Assembly (NCBI GenBank): GCA_963995505.1
Contig: OZ023192.1
Coordinates: 588,001 to 652,000, forward strand
Direction of reading: 5' to 3'
Length of the DNA stretch: 64,000 bases
Source: Hypericum androsaemum
Lineage: Eukaryota > Streptophyta > Magnoliopsida > Malpighiales > Hypericaceae
A program made the translations under genes and the position numbers. The stretch's first letter is position 1; every line of letters starts with the position of its first letter. This document shows positions 34,003 through 47,164 of the stretch, in pieces. A model generated the notes under the pieces. That model was given only the letters and a program-made list of their open reading frames with translations. It was not told the origin of the DNA and did not search any database.

Positions 34003-34665
34003 AGAACGAAATCAATAACCAAGAAAGGGAAGAAGAGAAAGGGGAGAGAGATAAGGGACAACCGTCACTGGTATTCTCAAGATTGTAAAAGTATCAGAAT
34101 AGTCATTAATAGTTTGTACAATTCTATTCATACTCTTGAGCCTAAACCGCCTCAATCTATTTCCCCGCCAATACTATGCGGACTCAGCAACCTTTTCCCG
34201 CTAATATCAGCTAACGTAACACATTTCTTGTCAGATCAGATCACATGATTTGCTTTTGACACCAAAATGAGGATAAATTGGGATGATTAGTTGGTTTTGG
34301 CAAGATTCTACCGTTATTTAACTTCTTTGAAAGGTTATTTAATTATTTTGTTTTGTAATCCGCTAATCGTTTGGCTTCCACATTAAATATTTCCCGTTTT
34401 AAAAAAAGTCTGCTAAAAAAATAAAGGCCGGTATTTGAGCAGGCGATATCCCTTCCAATGTCCCAGGCGATATTTGAGCATTTTATCTTCCTCGAGAATA
34501 AAAAAATTATAAATTTATTTTCTGTGCCAACCTTATCGTTTTACTAAATTTAAAAAAAGGCCGGTATTTTATCCATTGATTATTTTATTATTTACTGAAT
34601 TTATAATTTAACAATTATTTATGTAATCCCGTTGGAGTGGGACTCGTGCAATGAGGCATAGGCTA

Positions 34666-34668
<3 letters not shown>
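34003..34668. other. Upstream region of the NAC gene
   Basis: No gene seen. The word aggccggtattt occurs twice (about 34425 and 34558), suggesting a small internal duplication. The rest is AT-rich. Confidence 0.4.

Positions 34669-34712
<44 letters not shown>
34669..34712. repeat. (TA)n microsatellite in the NAC promoter
   Basis: About 22 TA units ending roughly 80 bases before the NAC start codon. It may act as or contain the TATA box and is likely to vary in length between individuals. Confidence 0.85.
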
Positions 34713-34714
<2 letters not shown>

Positions 34715-34793
34715 AAAGGTTTCTACCTGAAATTCTCAAACCTACGGCCAAGATTCTCCGCAAGAACTTTCTCAAGTTCGAGCTCCGAGAACA

Positions 34794-35627
34794 ATGCAAC
34801 AACCGTTTATTCCACAGGGATACAAGTTCAAACCCACAGACGAGGAGCTGGTGGGCTTTTTCTTGAGGAATAGAGTCGCCAACGGAGCTTCCACCAACCC
34901 TCGCACCATCTACGAGTGCGACCTCTACGGAAAGGAGGAACCCTGGCAGGTATGGGCCAACTACCGGCCTCTCTACGAGAGGTCGTTCCACGGGGGCGCG
35001 GTAGATGGGGATTTCGACCTTTACTTCTTCACCAAGCTAAAGAAGAACGATCCTGCTCACACCAGAGTCCTGCGCCGGGTTGGCCCCGGTGAAGGTACCT
35101 GGCATGGCAACAATGCGGGGAAGAAGATACGGGCCAAAGGCGCGGGGGTGGTTATTGGGAGCGTAAAGATGTTTACTTATAAGAACCCTAGAAGCGAGCA
35201 GAGCGGAAAGTGGATCATGTATGAGTACAGCCTTTCTTGTGGAGGATTCGTGCCTAATTCTGAAAACGATGTTGTCCTTTGCCGGCTGAAGATGAAGTGC
35301 AACGCGTCGTTCTCCATCATTGACGCGAGTGTGGGTTCGAATTCAAGACTTGTTGATGTTGATCGGGTGGTTGATTATAATTCGGCGAACCATGTAGAGC
35401 TCACCCGTGTCGAAGATTATGGCGGATCCATATTGATTGGCAACGGTACTGCCTATGGTGATGATCATGCTAATTCGATGGTTGACTATAATTCAGTGAG
35501 TCATGTCGAGCCCACTCCTGTCGAAGATTATGGCGGATCAATATTAATTGCTAACGGCGCTGCCTTTGGTGATCAATTTGGCTACATCGACGAGGATTGG
35601 GCAATATTACCGCAACTCGACGTGTAA
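34794..35627 (+). CDS. Divergent single-exon NAC-domain transcription factor
   Basis: One uninterrupted frame of 277 residues. The N-terminal half is a NAC DNA-binding domain: subdomain A appears as PQGYKFKPTDEELVGFFL where most NACs have PPGFRFHPTDEEL. IYECDLYGKEEPWQVW, DLYFFTKLKK, GTWHGNNAGKKIRAKGAGVV (subdomain C/D) and KWIMYEYSL follow. Domain E is short. The C-terminal region (about 190-265) contains a 31-residue internal duplication: VDYNSANHVELTRVEDYGGS and VDYNSVSHVEPTPVEDYGGS, each followed by a similar segment. Most plant NAC genes have two introns in the domain; this one has none, fitting a retrocopy or a young NAC subfamily. It is a presumed nuclear regulator. Whether it binds DNA normally is uncertain because of the altered A subdomain. 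Confidence 0.9.
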   Translation: MQQPFIPQGYKFKPTDEELVGFFLRNRVANGASTNPRTIYECDLYGKEEPWQVWANYRPLYERSFHGGAVDGDFDLYFFTKLKKNDPAHTRVLRRVGPGEGTWHGNNAGKKIRAKGAGVVIGSVKMFTYKNPRSEQSGKWIMYEYSLSCGGFVPNSENDVVLCRLKMKCNASFSIIDASVGSNSRLVDVDRVVDYNSANHVELTRVEDYGGSILIGNGTAYGDDHANSMVDYNSVSHVEPTPVEDYGGSILIANGAAFGDQFGYIDEDWAILPQLDV

Positions 35628-36741
35628 ACTCAAGCACTAACGTCGTTTGTTGATCCGATAATTGTCTTACTTCATTACAAGTAATTTCAACTTTGCATGT
35701 AACTAATTCACTATTTAATTTCGCAGCATTAACGTTAGATATTCTTTTCTTGTCGTTGGTTGAGATTGGTTTTTTTATTATGGTCAGACGACGATGTATT
35801 TACCCTTTTAGAATAGGATGGTTGCTACGACCACACTCTCCGGAGTAGGAGACTGATACCAGAACATATATGCCCCAAAAAAAATTGCTGCAAAATTTTA
35901 CTTTAAAATGATTTACTATAATTTCTACTCACTCGACTAAAATATCTTTGCCCGAACGTCATAACGTATAAAATAAATTGACAGAATTAGAAGTTCGGTT
36001 CATAAGTGGTGTAATATTGGTGTAAAAAATTTTCTTTTAAATAAACTCTTACTCCTGGTCCGCGGAGGTCACCAATTGAATCGCACAAAAGAATGCAAAG
36101 TTTTAGTTTCTCGGTCGCTTAAGCATTCTCAATATCCTTAAACATCAAAGCAAAACAAATGATGGATTAGTTGGCTGATATGAGGTAATAAAAATAATAT
36201 AAAGGTTAGAATTTTGATAAACCCATACAAATTTCTGAATATTCTCCATAATTTCTTTAGAAATAGGATGTTGGCATTTGCATAGAAGTAACCAGCAGTA
36301 ATTAGAAGCAACAGAAACTAAAGAACATGCGAAGAAATCTATGTTCTCTGCTAATTTCCTGCTCCCCAATAACCTGATCATCTGCAAATTGCTTATGATC
36401 AGCACTCGAACGGCCAACTTCCACACGATCAGCTACCGAAAGAGTACTACGAGTTAGTGAGCCGCTTCTTGATCACTCAAACGCTCTCATTTGCTCTTTT
36501 ATAATACATGATAACATCAAACAAGGCAAAGGCAATGCGGATTCGTATCGATACACCTCGAACCTGAACGAATTGGTGGGCTTGTTGATGAATGCTGAAA
36601 ATCTACCAACTCGTTACATTACGATTTTGGATTGGATATAGAGATTATAACATAGAGCGGATTGATCTCGGAGTCTGTTTGATGGTGATGGTGAACTTGT
36701 CTCCTCCTCCTCGTGGTCTACTATTCTCTTTGGGTAGGGTA
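35628..36741. other. NAC 3' region and spacer
   Basis: Holds the NAC 3' UTR. A small LINE-like tail may end at ccccaaaaaaaattg (about 35873). Otherwise no gene or element ends were recognised. Confidence 0.4.
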
Positions 36742-36746
36742 GTTAT

Positions 36747-37089
36747 TGTTAGTATTTGTCTCAAATTCTTAATTAGAATAGAACTATATTTCCTATTGTA
36801 AAATATATTGGGTTTGTCTTCTATATATAGGAGGGTAGGGGTTAGATGTTCTTTGGTCTTGCATAACGCAATGGTAGTATAGATACGAGTGACTTAGGCT
36901 TGAGGCACCGCCTCGCCTATGGCTTATGTACCATGTATCTCCACAAAATATAGTGATGATCGTCGCGGCTCCGTGGAGTAGGTCAATTGACCGTACTACG
37001 TAATATCGTGTGTCCTCGATTCTTCCTATCTCGTACTATTTATTATGAGTGTTCTAAATATCCGTTTTTACGCTTCCGTTGACCTTACA
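36747..37089 (+). mobile_element. Solo LTR, 343 bp
   Basis: It starts TGTTAGTATT and ends CCTTACA (TG...CA), with the 5-bp direct repeat gttat on both sides (36742-36746, 37090-37094). A TATA-like ctatatatagg lies at about 36820, in the usual U3 position. No internal coding region follows. It is shorter than, and unrelated in sequence to, the solo LTR at 32135-32907. Confidence 0.7.
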
Positions 37090-37094
37090 GTTAT

Positions 37095-38894
37095 GAAGGC
37101 TCTTCGTGGAATGGTAGTTAGGAGTTAACAGAAATGGATTTAGGCGCCAAAAGAGTGAAATGAAAGAAAATGTGGAAATGAATGGGCCCAAGTCACTAGA
37201 GCTGGGCCTACTTTCTTGTTCACTTTTGGGCACAGGGCGTCTTCGGTAATTTACATGGGCCTTTTAGGCCCACGTTGTAATTGATTTATAGATTATTACC
37301 TTTTTCCAATAAAAATATATCAAATTATAGAGTTTCCGACTTCTAAAAATAATCAAAGTATGATATTCGAGAATCATGATCCCTTTATCGTTTAACATTC
37401 TGTACTTTTTTTTCAAACAGTAGATCTTACTCGAATCTTACACGCGGCTCACCTGCGCCTGAGCCCAGACATAAAGCAAACGCACATTGCTAACGGAGAT
37501 TAATTTGAAGGATGAAATGGTCAACGTTGATTTTTTTAAAAGCTAATTTCGTCATTAATCTTAAGATTGCAAGAGTTAAAGCTTAGATTGTTGTGTTTAT
37601 TTCTAACGTACACCATCCGCAAGAAAATCCCAGAAATATTTCTTGCCTGACATTTTGTATTTCTAGGGTAAACTAGTAATTTTTAATTTTTTACACCAAT
37701 TTTTTTTGTAAAAATAAAATTTTACACTAATATATCTTAGAAGATTTAAATCCTGGATATCCATTAAGTCATCTTACGCCGTGTGTCGTTAGGCCAAATG
37801 CTCTTTGACACTAATTTTTATGCATGTTATTTAAACTTAGACTAAAATATATTCGATGCACATAAAAAATGGCCGGTTCGTTAATATTGACAAGTATCTT
37901 GCGCATGTATGGTGCTTCACGCTGTTCAAAATCACACCACTAACTAGCTTTAGCAGCTCGAATTTTGTTTGCATACCTTGGGGGAATAATTAACATCACT
38001 ACGATATGGGACACGTTGAGTGAACAAATCATGATCCATCAAATAACCGATGGAGAGTATTGAAAGAAAAATAAAGAGCAATACTTTTTGGTAAGTGCTC
38101 TAAACAAAATTTACTATATTCGTAAAATTTCAACTTAATTTTATATTTACTAATCCAGATAGTACAAGTAGAAATCTGATCGAAATAAATGCAAGAACAA
38201 GACATCATAGTTACGTTGCACAATGACTTGTAAGCCAACGACACAAGATATTATAAATATATAAGAATTTAGGATTCAAATTCTCATATGTGTCATGGTA
38301 CAAAATATCATGGTTACACAGAAAATCCTAACTACACAGAAAATCACAGATAAAAAAGAAAATCTTACATCATGAATTACAAAATATACTTAGAATCAGT
38401 CGTATAGAGATATATACGATAAGTATTGTTAAACATGTTGTTGTAAAGCCAACAAGTCTGGAGTTTTTGGACCCACATTGATGATACTATCGCATGGAGG
38501 GCATGATCAAGAAGGTATGGTTTGGACCATAAAAATAAGTGTTGCATCATCGATATGCATCTGTGAGCTTCTTTCTCATGCTATCCGTCAACACTTCCAC
38601 GAGTGGATGGTTCGATTTTGACCTTAAGGTCAGGGGTTTAGCAATGTATTTTTCAAATAGTATAGTTTTATTACTGTGCTATTTGTTATACATTTTGAGT
38701 TACATAAAAATTAATCCATTTACCAAAAAATATATGATAAAAGGTTCGAGTAGGATTTGGATAGAATTATATAGATTCATATCCATATATTATTCTTTTC
38801 AAAAATAAGAATTTAGACATAATTCAAGTCTACGCCAGATCAAAGTCAATCGGTCTTACGTCTTTTGGGTCTCGATTCGGTTAGAGCGTTAATA
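37095..38894. other. AT-rich spacer
   Basis: About 1.8 kb with many stops in all frames. I see no protein family, RNA gene or element termini. Small open stretches (for example 38539-38808) are AT-rich and lack coding character. Confidence 0.4.
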
Positions 38895-38902
38895 AAGGTT
38901 TA

Positions 38903-39990
38903 AGAGAAAAGTTTACTAAAGTACCATGTAGTTTCATTCTTTGTCACTATAGTACCCTGTGGTTTGACCTTTTCTTTTTTAGGTAACAGAGGTTTCCAAA
39001 AGTGACACTTTTGGTGATAAATTCTTAATCAGGGTTAATTTTTTTTACCCGATATTACACATCATCGCCACATAGTATTTTTCGATCCTAGGTGTTGCTG
39101 ACATGTCAAAACAAAAAACTCCCAATTTTCTAAACCTAATTACAAATCCCAAACTAAAAAATCATCGCTCAAACCACCTTCTCCCTCTCTCGCCCACCAC
39201 CTCCTCCCTCCTTCAACCTCCTCCAACATCAACGCAAAATTACGACGAGGAAGACAACGTCGCCGGGGACTGCAAAATCAGAGCAGCGGCTGTTGGGGCA
39301 ATGAGGTTGAGGGGTTCGGACCGCTCATTGTTTACCATTGGTTAGATCTGATTCGTTCTCATCTTTGTCGCCGTCGTCGAGGAGCTGCTTCTCCAACTCC
39401 TCTAGCTTCTTCGCCACTGAAAAGGAAGGATCTTGGTGCCCTGTGACCATCGTGGGTCGAGGCTGAGACCACCAAAAGAAGTCATTGTTGGGAGATAATT
39501 CGAGAGGGGAGAGGGTGGAAATCGGGGACTGGGCGGCCATCCACGGACCGGAGCATAAGGAGGTTGCTAAGCGCCGACAAGATCATGATGCTGCTGTGTC
39601 GCTGGTAAATTTGTCGGTGTTAGAACTCGGCGAGGGTGCATTTCTCGGCCATGGATCGATTCTACTGGGTGAACCGGTGCGGGATCTAGTTCCGGAGGAG
39701 GGTGGAGGTGGGACAACTGGTTTTGGGGTTTGAGTTTTTTTAATTAAGGTTAGAAAATTTAAGGTTTTCTAATTTTGCCATGTCATCACCACTTAAGATC
39801 AAAAAATATGACATGGCGATGATGTGCCATCTATGTGTATGGTCTGGTTGAAAAAATTAACACTGGTTAAGAATTTATCACCAAAAGCGTCACTTTTGGA
39901 AACCTCTGTCACCTAAAAAGAAAAAGTCAAACCACAGGGTACTATAATGACAAAGCGTGAAACTACATGGTACTTTAGTAAACTTTTTTC
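38903..39990. mobile_element. Long-TIR MULE-like element with gene-like interior
   Basis: The 1088-bp element has TIRs over 150 bp. The left end reads aaaagtttactaaagtacca then tgtagtttc and tagtaccctgtggtttgac, and the right end is its near-perfect complement. Flanks share aaggttta (38895-38902, 39991-39998). The middle (about 39120-39740) is GC-richer and open on the minus strand, with LEELEKQLLDDGDKDE at about 39350-39420; it reads like part of a real protein but I cannot name it. There is no transposase. It may be a Pack-MULE with a captured exon. Confidence 0.8.
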
Positions 39991-39998
39991 AAGGTTTA

Positions 39999-41578
39999 TT
40001 TGTGAAACTTTTGATATCTTGTCATCAATAAACTCCATTTGCTTTCCTTCAAAATCATTGCCAAACAGTCACACCCATAAACCCAACTGGGTCACAACTT
40101 GGTTGAGTTCATTATGAGAATCTTCTTATCCTTCAACATTTTTCTGGGAAAAAGCTCCATTGAAATGGAGCTTTAGACCGTTCTTTTCCTCCATATTTGA
40201 ATTGTCTTCAATATTTGAAAGAGAATGCAGAATTTTTCCTCTGAAGTTGATTGATTTGAAAGAGCTTAGAGTCACTATCTGGTCGAAATTCGAGCAAAAG
40301 CTCTCTTTTTTATTTGGTAGGGGTTACTCATATGAGGAATTCACTATCATGTCACATGACAAGCTTGATAGGGACAAATGCACTGATGGTATATTAGACA
40401 GTTGTGAATGGAGGAGAGTTGAAGCAAATTGGTAACCCCGTCGTTCAAAATAGACACTAAATTCGTGAAAAGTTTGATCCGATATGCTTTGTTTAAAATA
40501 GTTGTGTTGAAAATGTTATATATATATGTGTGTGAGTTTGATCTTTTAAATTGGATATATATATTTTTTACTAAATAGAGTTGAACTACATTTATAAAGT
40601 TAATGAGATGTTCAGTATCTTAAAATTTTGGATTAATATCAAATTTTTCCTCTATCATTTCTCCATCACAAGTGTACGTTGACAAGTACCACTCGGTTGA
40701 AGATTGGAGCAATGGCCAACGAGTCAAAGATCCATTTCAAGATAAATTTTGACCGACTGGTCAATTAATCGCCTTTCGGCCGGCATTAACTTATCACTCT
40801 GGATCTTGCCCTGGTCAGTGTCACTTTTAGCAAGGTGGTATTAAACTTACTAATAATTTTTCTCGAACTCACAATTTTAGTTTATTTAGATTTTATCATA
40901 ATTTGTCCCTGTTATTAATATGATTTTTTTTCTAGACATGTCATGTGTATGCGTGCCTAGGTCACACTAAATTAACGGTTTAGTTTATTTCACACTGACC
41001 ATCTTATTACTGTGAGCACTCAATCCAATTACACTAGGAGAGCCAATTACACCAGGAGAGAAGAAAACTTGCTAGATATGCCTTCATATCATACAAAATA
41101 AAATGAGGATCTGATGTGGAACTAAGTCACTAACGATAAAATAGAAGGTATTATTAAAATGATAAAATAAACTTCATGTCTACCGTGTATAAAAAAAATA
41201 CTTTTTAAAAGAGTTAAATATGTTCGACTCTAAATATTGATAAAGGTGACCACATGTAATGTTAAAATACATGCACAAGTGGATGCCCCTCCACATGCCA
41301 CATGACAACCTCGATTTGGTATCTCAACCAAGCAGAGATTAACAAATAACCAATAATCTAAACACTACTCTAATCGCTTGTAGTAATTCAGAATATTTTA
41401 TTTTGATAGTAATAACAATGATAATTCCGAATGTAACGTATCGATTCAGTATATATATCATTAATATGAAATCTCAAAGAGATTAATTGCTCTGAGAAAA
41501 CTGTCATAGGAATTTGAAACAAACACCTAACACACAATAAACAAATGAAAGCCAATAATTAACTAGGGAATTATGAAG

Positions 41579-41579
<1 letters not shown>
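39999..41579. other. Spacer without recognised gene
   Basis: A 91-codon open stretch at 40160-40435 (+) begins with MKWSFRPFFSSIFELSSIFE and has no similarity I can recognise. Otherwise AT-rich, with no termini seen. Confidence 0.35.

Positions 41580-41623
<44 letters not shown>
41580..41623. repeat. (TA)n microsatellite
   Basis: About 21 uninterrupted AT/TA units in the spacer before the large LINE. Confidence 0.9.
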
Positions 41624-41625
<2 letters not shown>

Positions 41626-42415
41626 GTAGCGTTAAAAATATTTTATCTCGTAGTTTTTTTTCAAAACCGTATGATATCCGGATACTGATCACTAATTTAA
41701 ATTATATTCGATATGCATTCACATACGGACTACTTGAGGTAAACTCCAAGTTGCATGTAAAAAAATCCCACTTTTCTCGCTACCATATAATACATATCCC
41801 GAGAGGTGACTTGAGAGATAAAGTCAGGCTCCATTCTTTACCCTTCTTTTTTTTGTTTTTGAGCCCGGAATTTTTTTGTCGCCATCTTCTTCTCCACAAT
41901 TTTTTTATTGTAACCCAAGCCAAACCAATCAGAGAGCATGCAGATTTTTTTTGAGGGAAAATGACACCATTCATTAATCATGATAATAACGATTACAATC
42001 ATAACATTCGCACGAAAGTCTAAAGCCTCAGTCGTACGAAAATACGAAGGAAGGACTACCCACCTAGGCCCACCACCCTCCGCCTGGCCCTACAACCTAT
42101 ACTACCTACCCGTCCTAAAGTTCACCGTACAAACAGTACGAGGACACTACCCACCTAGGCAGCCTACCCTCCAATCTGTAGTTCTCCCCTCACAAAAGTG
42201 AGGTTACAGCCGCTGGCCTCGTTAAAAACCTGTTCCGAAAAATCTGCCCTCACCAGGAAAAAACCGGACTCAGGAAAAGAGCACCATCGAATACACTGCA
42301 AGGAGGAAATGAGAACTACAAATTGCCCATGATCACCCACAGCCCTGCAAAAACCCAAAACGAAACCATCTGAAACCCCTCACCCAACCCCAAACCCACA
42401 GCATCACCAGATAAA

Positions 42416-45400
42416 TTAGTAGTACAAGCCGTCTGGGTCGCCTGTATCCTGTGGTGCAACGCCACCCCTGTCTATCTCCAGTGCAACCTGCAATTCTGCC
42501 GGCGGAGAAGAGAAAACCCTTACCAAAGAATCACCTACAGTATGCAACTTTGCCAAAATATGGGCTGCACCGTTCGCTTCCCTGCGGGCAAATGAGAAAG
42601 TATGTGCCGCAAAGCCACTAGCCGCCTCCCGACAGTCATCCACCAACAGCGAGAGGTTTCTACGGTCCGTCCCTGTTCGCCTCAAAGCCTGCACTACAGG
42701 AAGACAATCCGACTCCAAAACCACATGTTGTAAACCAAGACTTACCCCGAACTCAATACTTGTAAGTATGCCTCTCGCCTCAAGTAGGGTCGGATGAAAA
42801 ATAGAGAGAAAAGTTTGGACCACAGCTGCCACAAAGTGTCCTACCTCGTCTCTAACTATCGCCCCAACCTGAGGCTCGCCTGTTGGTAAAATTCCTGCAT
42901 CAGAGTTAATCTTAATTCAACCTGAATCAGGGGGCCTCCAGAGTTCGGACATTTGTGCACAATTTCGCACAGCCCTTGCGTTAACCTCAACATAATCTGT
43001 CCAAAGGTGAAAGACCTTCTCCAGCACACCCAACGCATCTCCAATAGGTAAATTACGAAAAACTACCTCATTTCTGACCTTCCAAATGCCCCATAACCAT
43101 GTCGCCCTACGTCCCTGCTCGATATGATCATGTCCCTCCATCAGATTCGAAAAAGCCTGCACCATAGGCAAAATTTGAATCCCTTGAACGTTGATTCCCG
43201 CCTTTGCCCAAATCTGTGCTGTTATGCCACACCCAAAAAAGAGATGTTCTATGGATTCCGCAGTTCCTAAACAAAAAGGACATCTAACATCTATCTCTAC
43301 ACCCCTTCGAGCCACATTCACACGTATAGGTAAGTTATTATCCAGAATACGCCATACAAAAGTCCGCACCCTAGGGGAACATGTGAGGTTCCATACCCCA
43401 TGCCATAAGTCTTTCACTGGGTTCGGGATAGCTGTATTTTCAGAAGTCTCCCACCAGTTTTTGAAATCCACAAAGTAACCCGACCGAACCGTATAGACAC
43501 CATCTCGTGAGTGACGCCATCTAAACTGGTCAGGCGGTAGTCGTGCACTTACTGGGATGGACATTATACTTTGTACTTCCTCCTCTTTGAAGAGCCGGTC
43601 TAGTAACATTGTATTCCAAGAGTTAGTCAGCTCGGAAACCAACTGAAACACATCTGATCCTGAAGAACTATATTGAGGATGTCCCAACACTGTGTCCGGA
43701 AGCCACCTGCTGTCCCAAATTTTTGCTGACTTACCATCACCAATCCGCCATTTAATATTATCTGCCAATAACGATGCGCCCATCCTTATGCTTTGCCATA
43801 TATAACTTGGGTTATACCCTATCCCTGCTGTTAATACATCTTCACGCGAAAAATATCTCGCTTTTAGAATTCGAGCCGGAAGGGATTGCGGCTCACATAA
43901 TATTCGCCACGCCTGTTTTGCAAGCATGGCCTTGTTCGAACTTTGCAATCTCCTGAAACCTAGGCCCCCCTCAGATTTTGACCTACACATATGGATCCAG
44001 CTTTGCCAATGAATCTTACGCTCTCCCTCCTTGCTACCCCAGTAAAAGCACACAATTTTCTCTCAATTCATTCACAAGTATCAGCTGGTAGAAAGAAACA
44101 ACTCATAATGTAGGTAGGCACTGAGAGAAGAACCGACTTTATCAACGTTTCCCGTCCAGCCCGTGACAAGAAGTATTCCTTCCAACTCCCAATTTTTTGA
44201 CTGATCCTATCTTCAATAGAGGCAAAGATTAATTTCTTAGATCGTCCCACCAGAGTTGGTAACCCCAAATAAGTATTCCCTTCTTCTCCTCTTGGCATGC
44301 CAAGCACCAAACAGAGTCTCTCTTGATCCTGCTCCAGAACATTTTGACTGAAATAAACGGAGCTCTTTTGGACATTCAACTTCTGACCTGAAGCCTTGGA
44401 ATAGACATCTAGCATGGATAAAATGCGATGAAGCTCCTGTTCAGTAGCCCTAGCAAACAAAAGAGAATCGTCAGTAAAAAAGAGATGAGTAATCGTCGGT
44501 GCCCCCCTTGCGACCTCCAGCCCATGTAGCCGTCCCATTGACTCCTCATGTCGAATCAGTGTTGCAAGCCCTTCCGTGTATAACAGGAATAAGTATGGGG
44601 AGAGTGGATCTCCCTGTCTCAAACCCTTTTCTGGTCTAAAGGTCTCCCCCACCTGACCATTAACCTGTACTGCATAGCTGACAGTGCAAACACATCTCAT
44701 AACCAGGTTAGTGAACGAAGGACAAAAACCCAAAGCATATAACATCTTCTCCAAAAAAATCTATTCAATTCTATCGTAAGCTTTCATCATGTCCAATTTA
44801 ATCGCACACCAACCTTGAATACCTGTCGACTTATTCTTAAATAATGATGAGACTCAAAAGCGATAATAGCATTATCAGTAATTAGACGTCCAGGAACAAA
44901 TGCACTTTGATTCTCATGAATGATTTCATGCAAAAAGCCTTTCAACCTATTAGTTATAGCCTTAGTCACAATTTTCATTACAACATTGCATAAGCTGATA
45001 GGACGAAAATCAGCTCAAGATACCGGCTTTTTAACCTTAGGGATTAAAGCAATTATAGTGTCATTCAAATGAGAAGGATCACCTCCTGCATTCAAAATCT
45101 CAAGGACAGCATATGTTACTGATGGGCCTACAACATCCCAGTGTTTTTGAAAAAAGAGGGGAGGCATTCCATCCGGACCCGGGGACTTAGTCGGGTACAT
45201 CTCCATCAAAGCCGCATAAATTTCCTCCTTGGTATAAGGGGCCTCTAGCTGTAAATTCATGTCACTCTTAACCCGCGCATCCACTAGATTCACGATCTCC
45301 TGTACCTGTACACAACATTCAGACGTAAAGAGATTAGTGTAAAAACTCCTGAAAGTTTGCTCTAAAGCCTCCCAACCTCGCACCACACGCCCTTCATGAT

Positions 45401-46528
45401 CCGTAAGTACCAAAATCTGATTTCGAACCCCTCGATGCTTCGCCTTTTGGTGGAAAAACTTTGTGTTGCGATCCCCCTCTTTTAGCCAATCAACCCGAGA
45501 CCTTTGAGCCCACATCAGTTCTTCTCTGGAGAGTAATTCCTCCCTTTGCCTAATTAGCTCTGCCAATTCTCTTTTCCGCTCCCCACTTAGAGGCTCATCC
45601 TGAAGGATCCCAATTTTCTTCTCCAACTCCACTTTCCTCCTCTTCACATTACCAAACACCATTTTATCCCAATTTGTTAAGTGCTGAGCACATGCTCGTA
45701 ACTTCGAAGAAAGGTCAACCCTGGTTTCACCGCCCCAACACAGCTGGATCTCCTGAACTAGCCCCTCATGTCGTTCCCACATTTTCTCGAAATGAAAGCG
45801 CCTCTGATTAGGTCGGACGGCCTCACTCCTTAGGTGACAAATGAGTGGAGAGTGATCCGAGCCTAACCTTGGGCGTGCTTCCACCCAAGAGTGTGGGAAG
45901 AGCTCTAGGAATGGAGTTGTTGCAAAAACTCGGTCCAACTTGCTTTCGATAAAGTTCCCATCCTCTTGACCATTAGTCCATGTGAAACGCAAACCCGTCT
46001 GCTTGATCTCGCTAAACCCACAAGCATTGATTGCTTCCTGAAAAGCTTCCATCCGCCTTCTAGTTATCAAGGTACCCCCAACTTTCTCCGTCCATGACCT
46101 TAACTCATTAAAATTGCCACCACATACCCACGGATCCGCTGAGGCCCCTTTTAAGAGTCTCAATAAATCCCACGACTGATGTCTGTCTTCTGTGCGAGGC
46201 CACCCATAAAACCCTATAAATCTCTAAGTAAAAGCATCTGCTACCACAACATCGATATGATTAAGAGAGTAAGAAAGTAAAGAAACATCCATGCCTTGCG
46301 CCAGAGAAGCAGGAGCCCGCCACTACGCGCTCGACCCGTGCCTTGGCAAGAAACGTGAATACCACATTCGAACCCTACACGCCACTTCACCTTATCCGCT
46401 TCCCAATCCTTAAGTTTTGTCTCTGAAAGGAATAGGAGTTGGGGATTGCAGGACTTGACTAACCTGCTAAGCTGACGAACTGCACGCGAACTCCCCAATC
46501 TGCGGCAGTTCCAACATACAACGATCAT
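42416..46528 (-). pseudogene. LINE ORF2 (endonuclease, reverse transcriptase, RNase H), decayed
   Basis: In order on the minus strand: endonuclease N-terminus (VVCWNCRRLGSSRAVRQLSR, 46520-46460) and, after a frameshift near 46240, its C-terminal half (GSDHSPLICHLR near 45840). Reverse transcriptase follows (YPTKSPGPDGMPPLFFQKHW near 45170; HENQSAFVPGRLITDNAI near 44900; RQGDPLSPYLFLLYTEGL near 44610). The active-site box reads FTDDSLLF where FADD is usual (near 44480). Then come a zf-RVT segment (CSPRVRTFVWRI, 43390-43350) and an RNase H (VVLESDCLPVVQALRR near 42700). In-frame stops lie near 45015, 44757, 44068 and 42917, and a frameshift near 44810. Not functional. Confidence 0.9.
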
Positions 46529-47164
46529 GGCCTTTGGCGGGGCTGAGCTTCAGCCACCACCTGTAAGTAAGAAGCATTCTGAGAGTCCGGAACAGCAAAG
46601 ATTCGCTTGCTAGCGTTACCCTCCAAAGATACCCCTTCAGCAACTTTCCTTTTACCGAGATGCATTTCAGTCATATTTGTCTGAACCCCATAACCTGCCC
46701 CCAATCCCACCCGAGCTCGATGCTTCCACTTACGTGAGGACCCATCCACCTGTCCGCCGCCTTGCATTACCGATCTAAGAGGAGATTCCACCAACTTTGT
46801 AGATTTGTCGGAGACCAAAGTGACCCCCAAACCCAACTCACCATCTTGTTGTGACTTGTGTCCCTCATCCAGATCTATTCCTGTTCCACCCACATACGCA
46901 TTAGCACCCCAATTTGCCACCAATCCTTGTTGTCGCATGTCGCACATAGCCATTAATCATATTCTAATCGTTCACGTTTGGACTAGCCACCTGCAAAGAC
47001 AACAAACAACGGTGAGGAGGAATATAAATAGGAGATAACATAAAGGATAAGGAAGGAGTAGAGTTAGGGATAGTGTGTTTCGACGGAATGCCAAGTCTCC
47101 CTCCTTCAAAAAACCGATGTGGTTCACGAATTCCTTCTGGCGACCCCCGCATCTGTAGTTGACC

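Noticed and set aside
35334..35350. gtgggttcgaattc resembling a tRNA T-arm
   Set aside because: It lies within the NAC coding frame and no cloverleaf can be built around it. I saw no tRNA or rRNA genes in the window.
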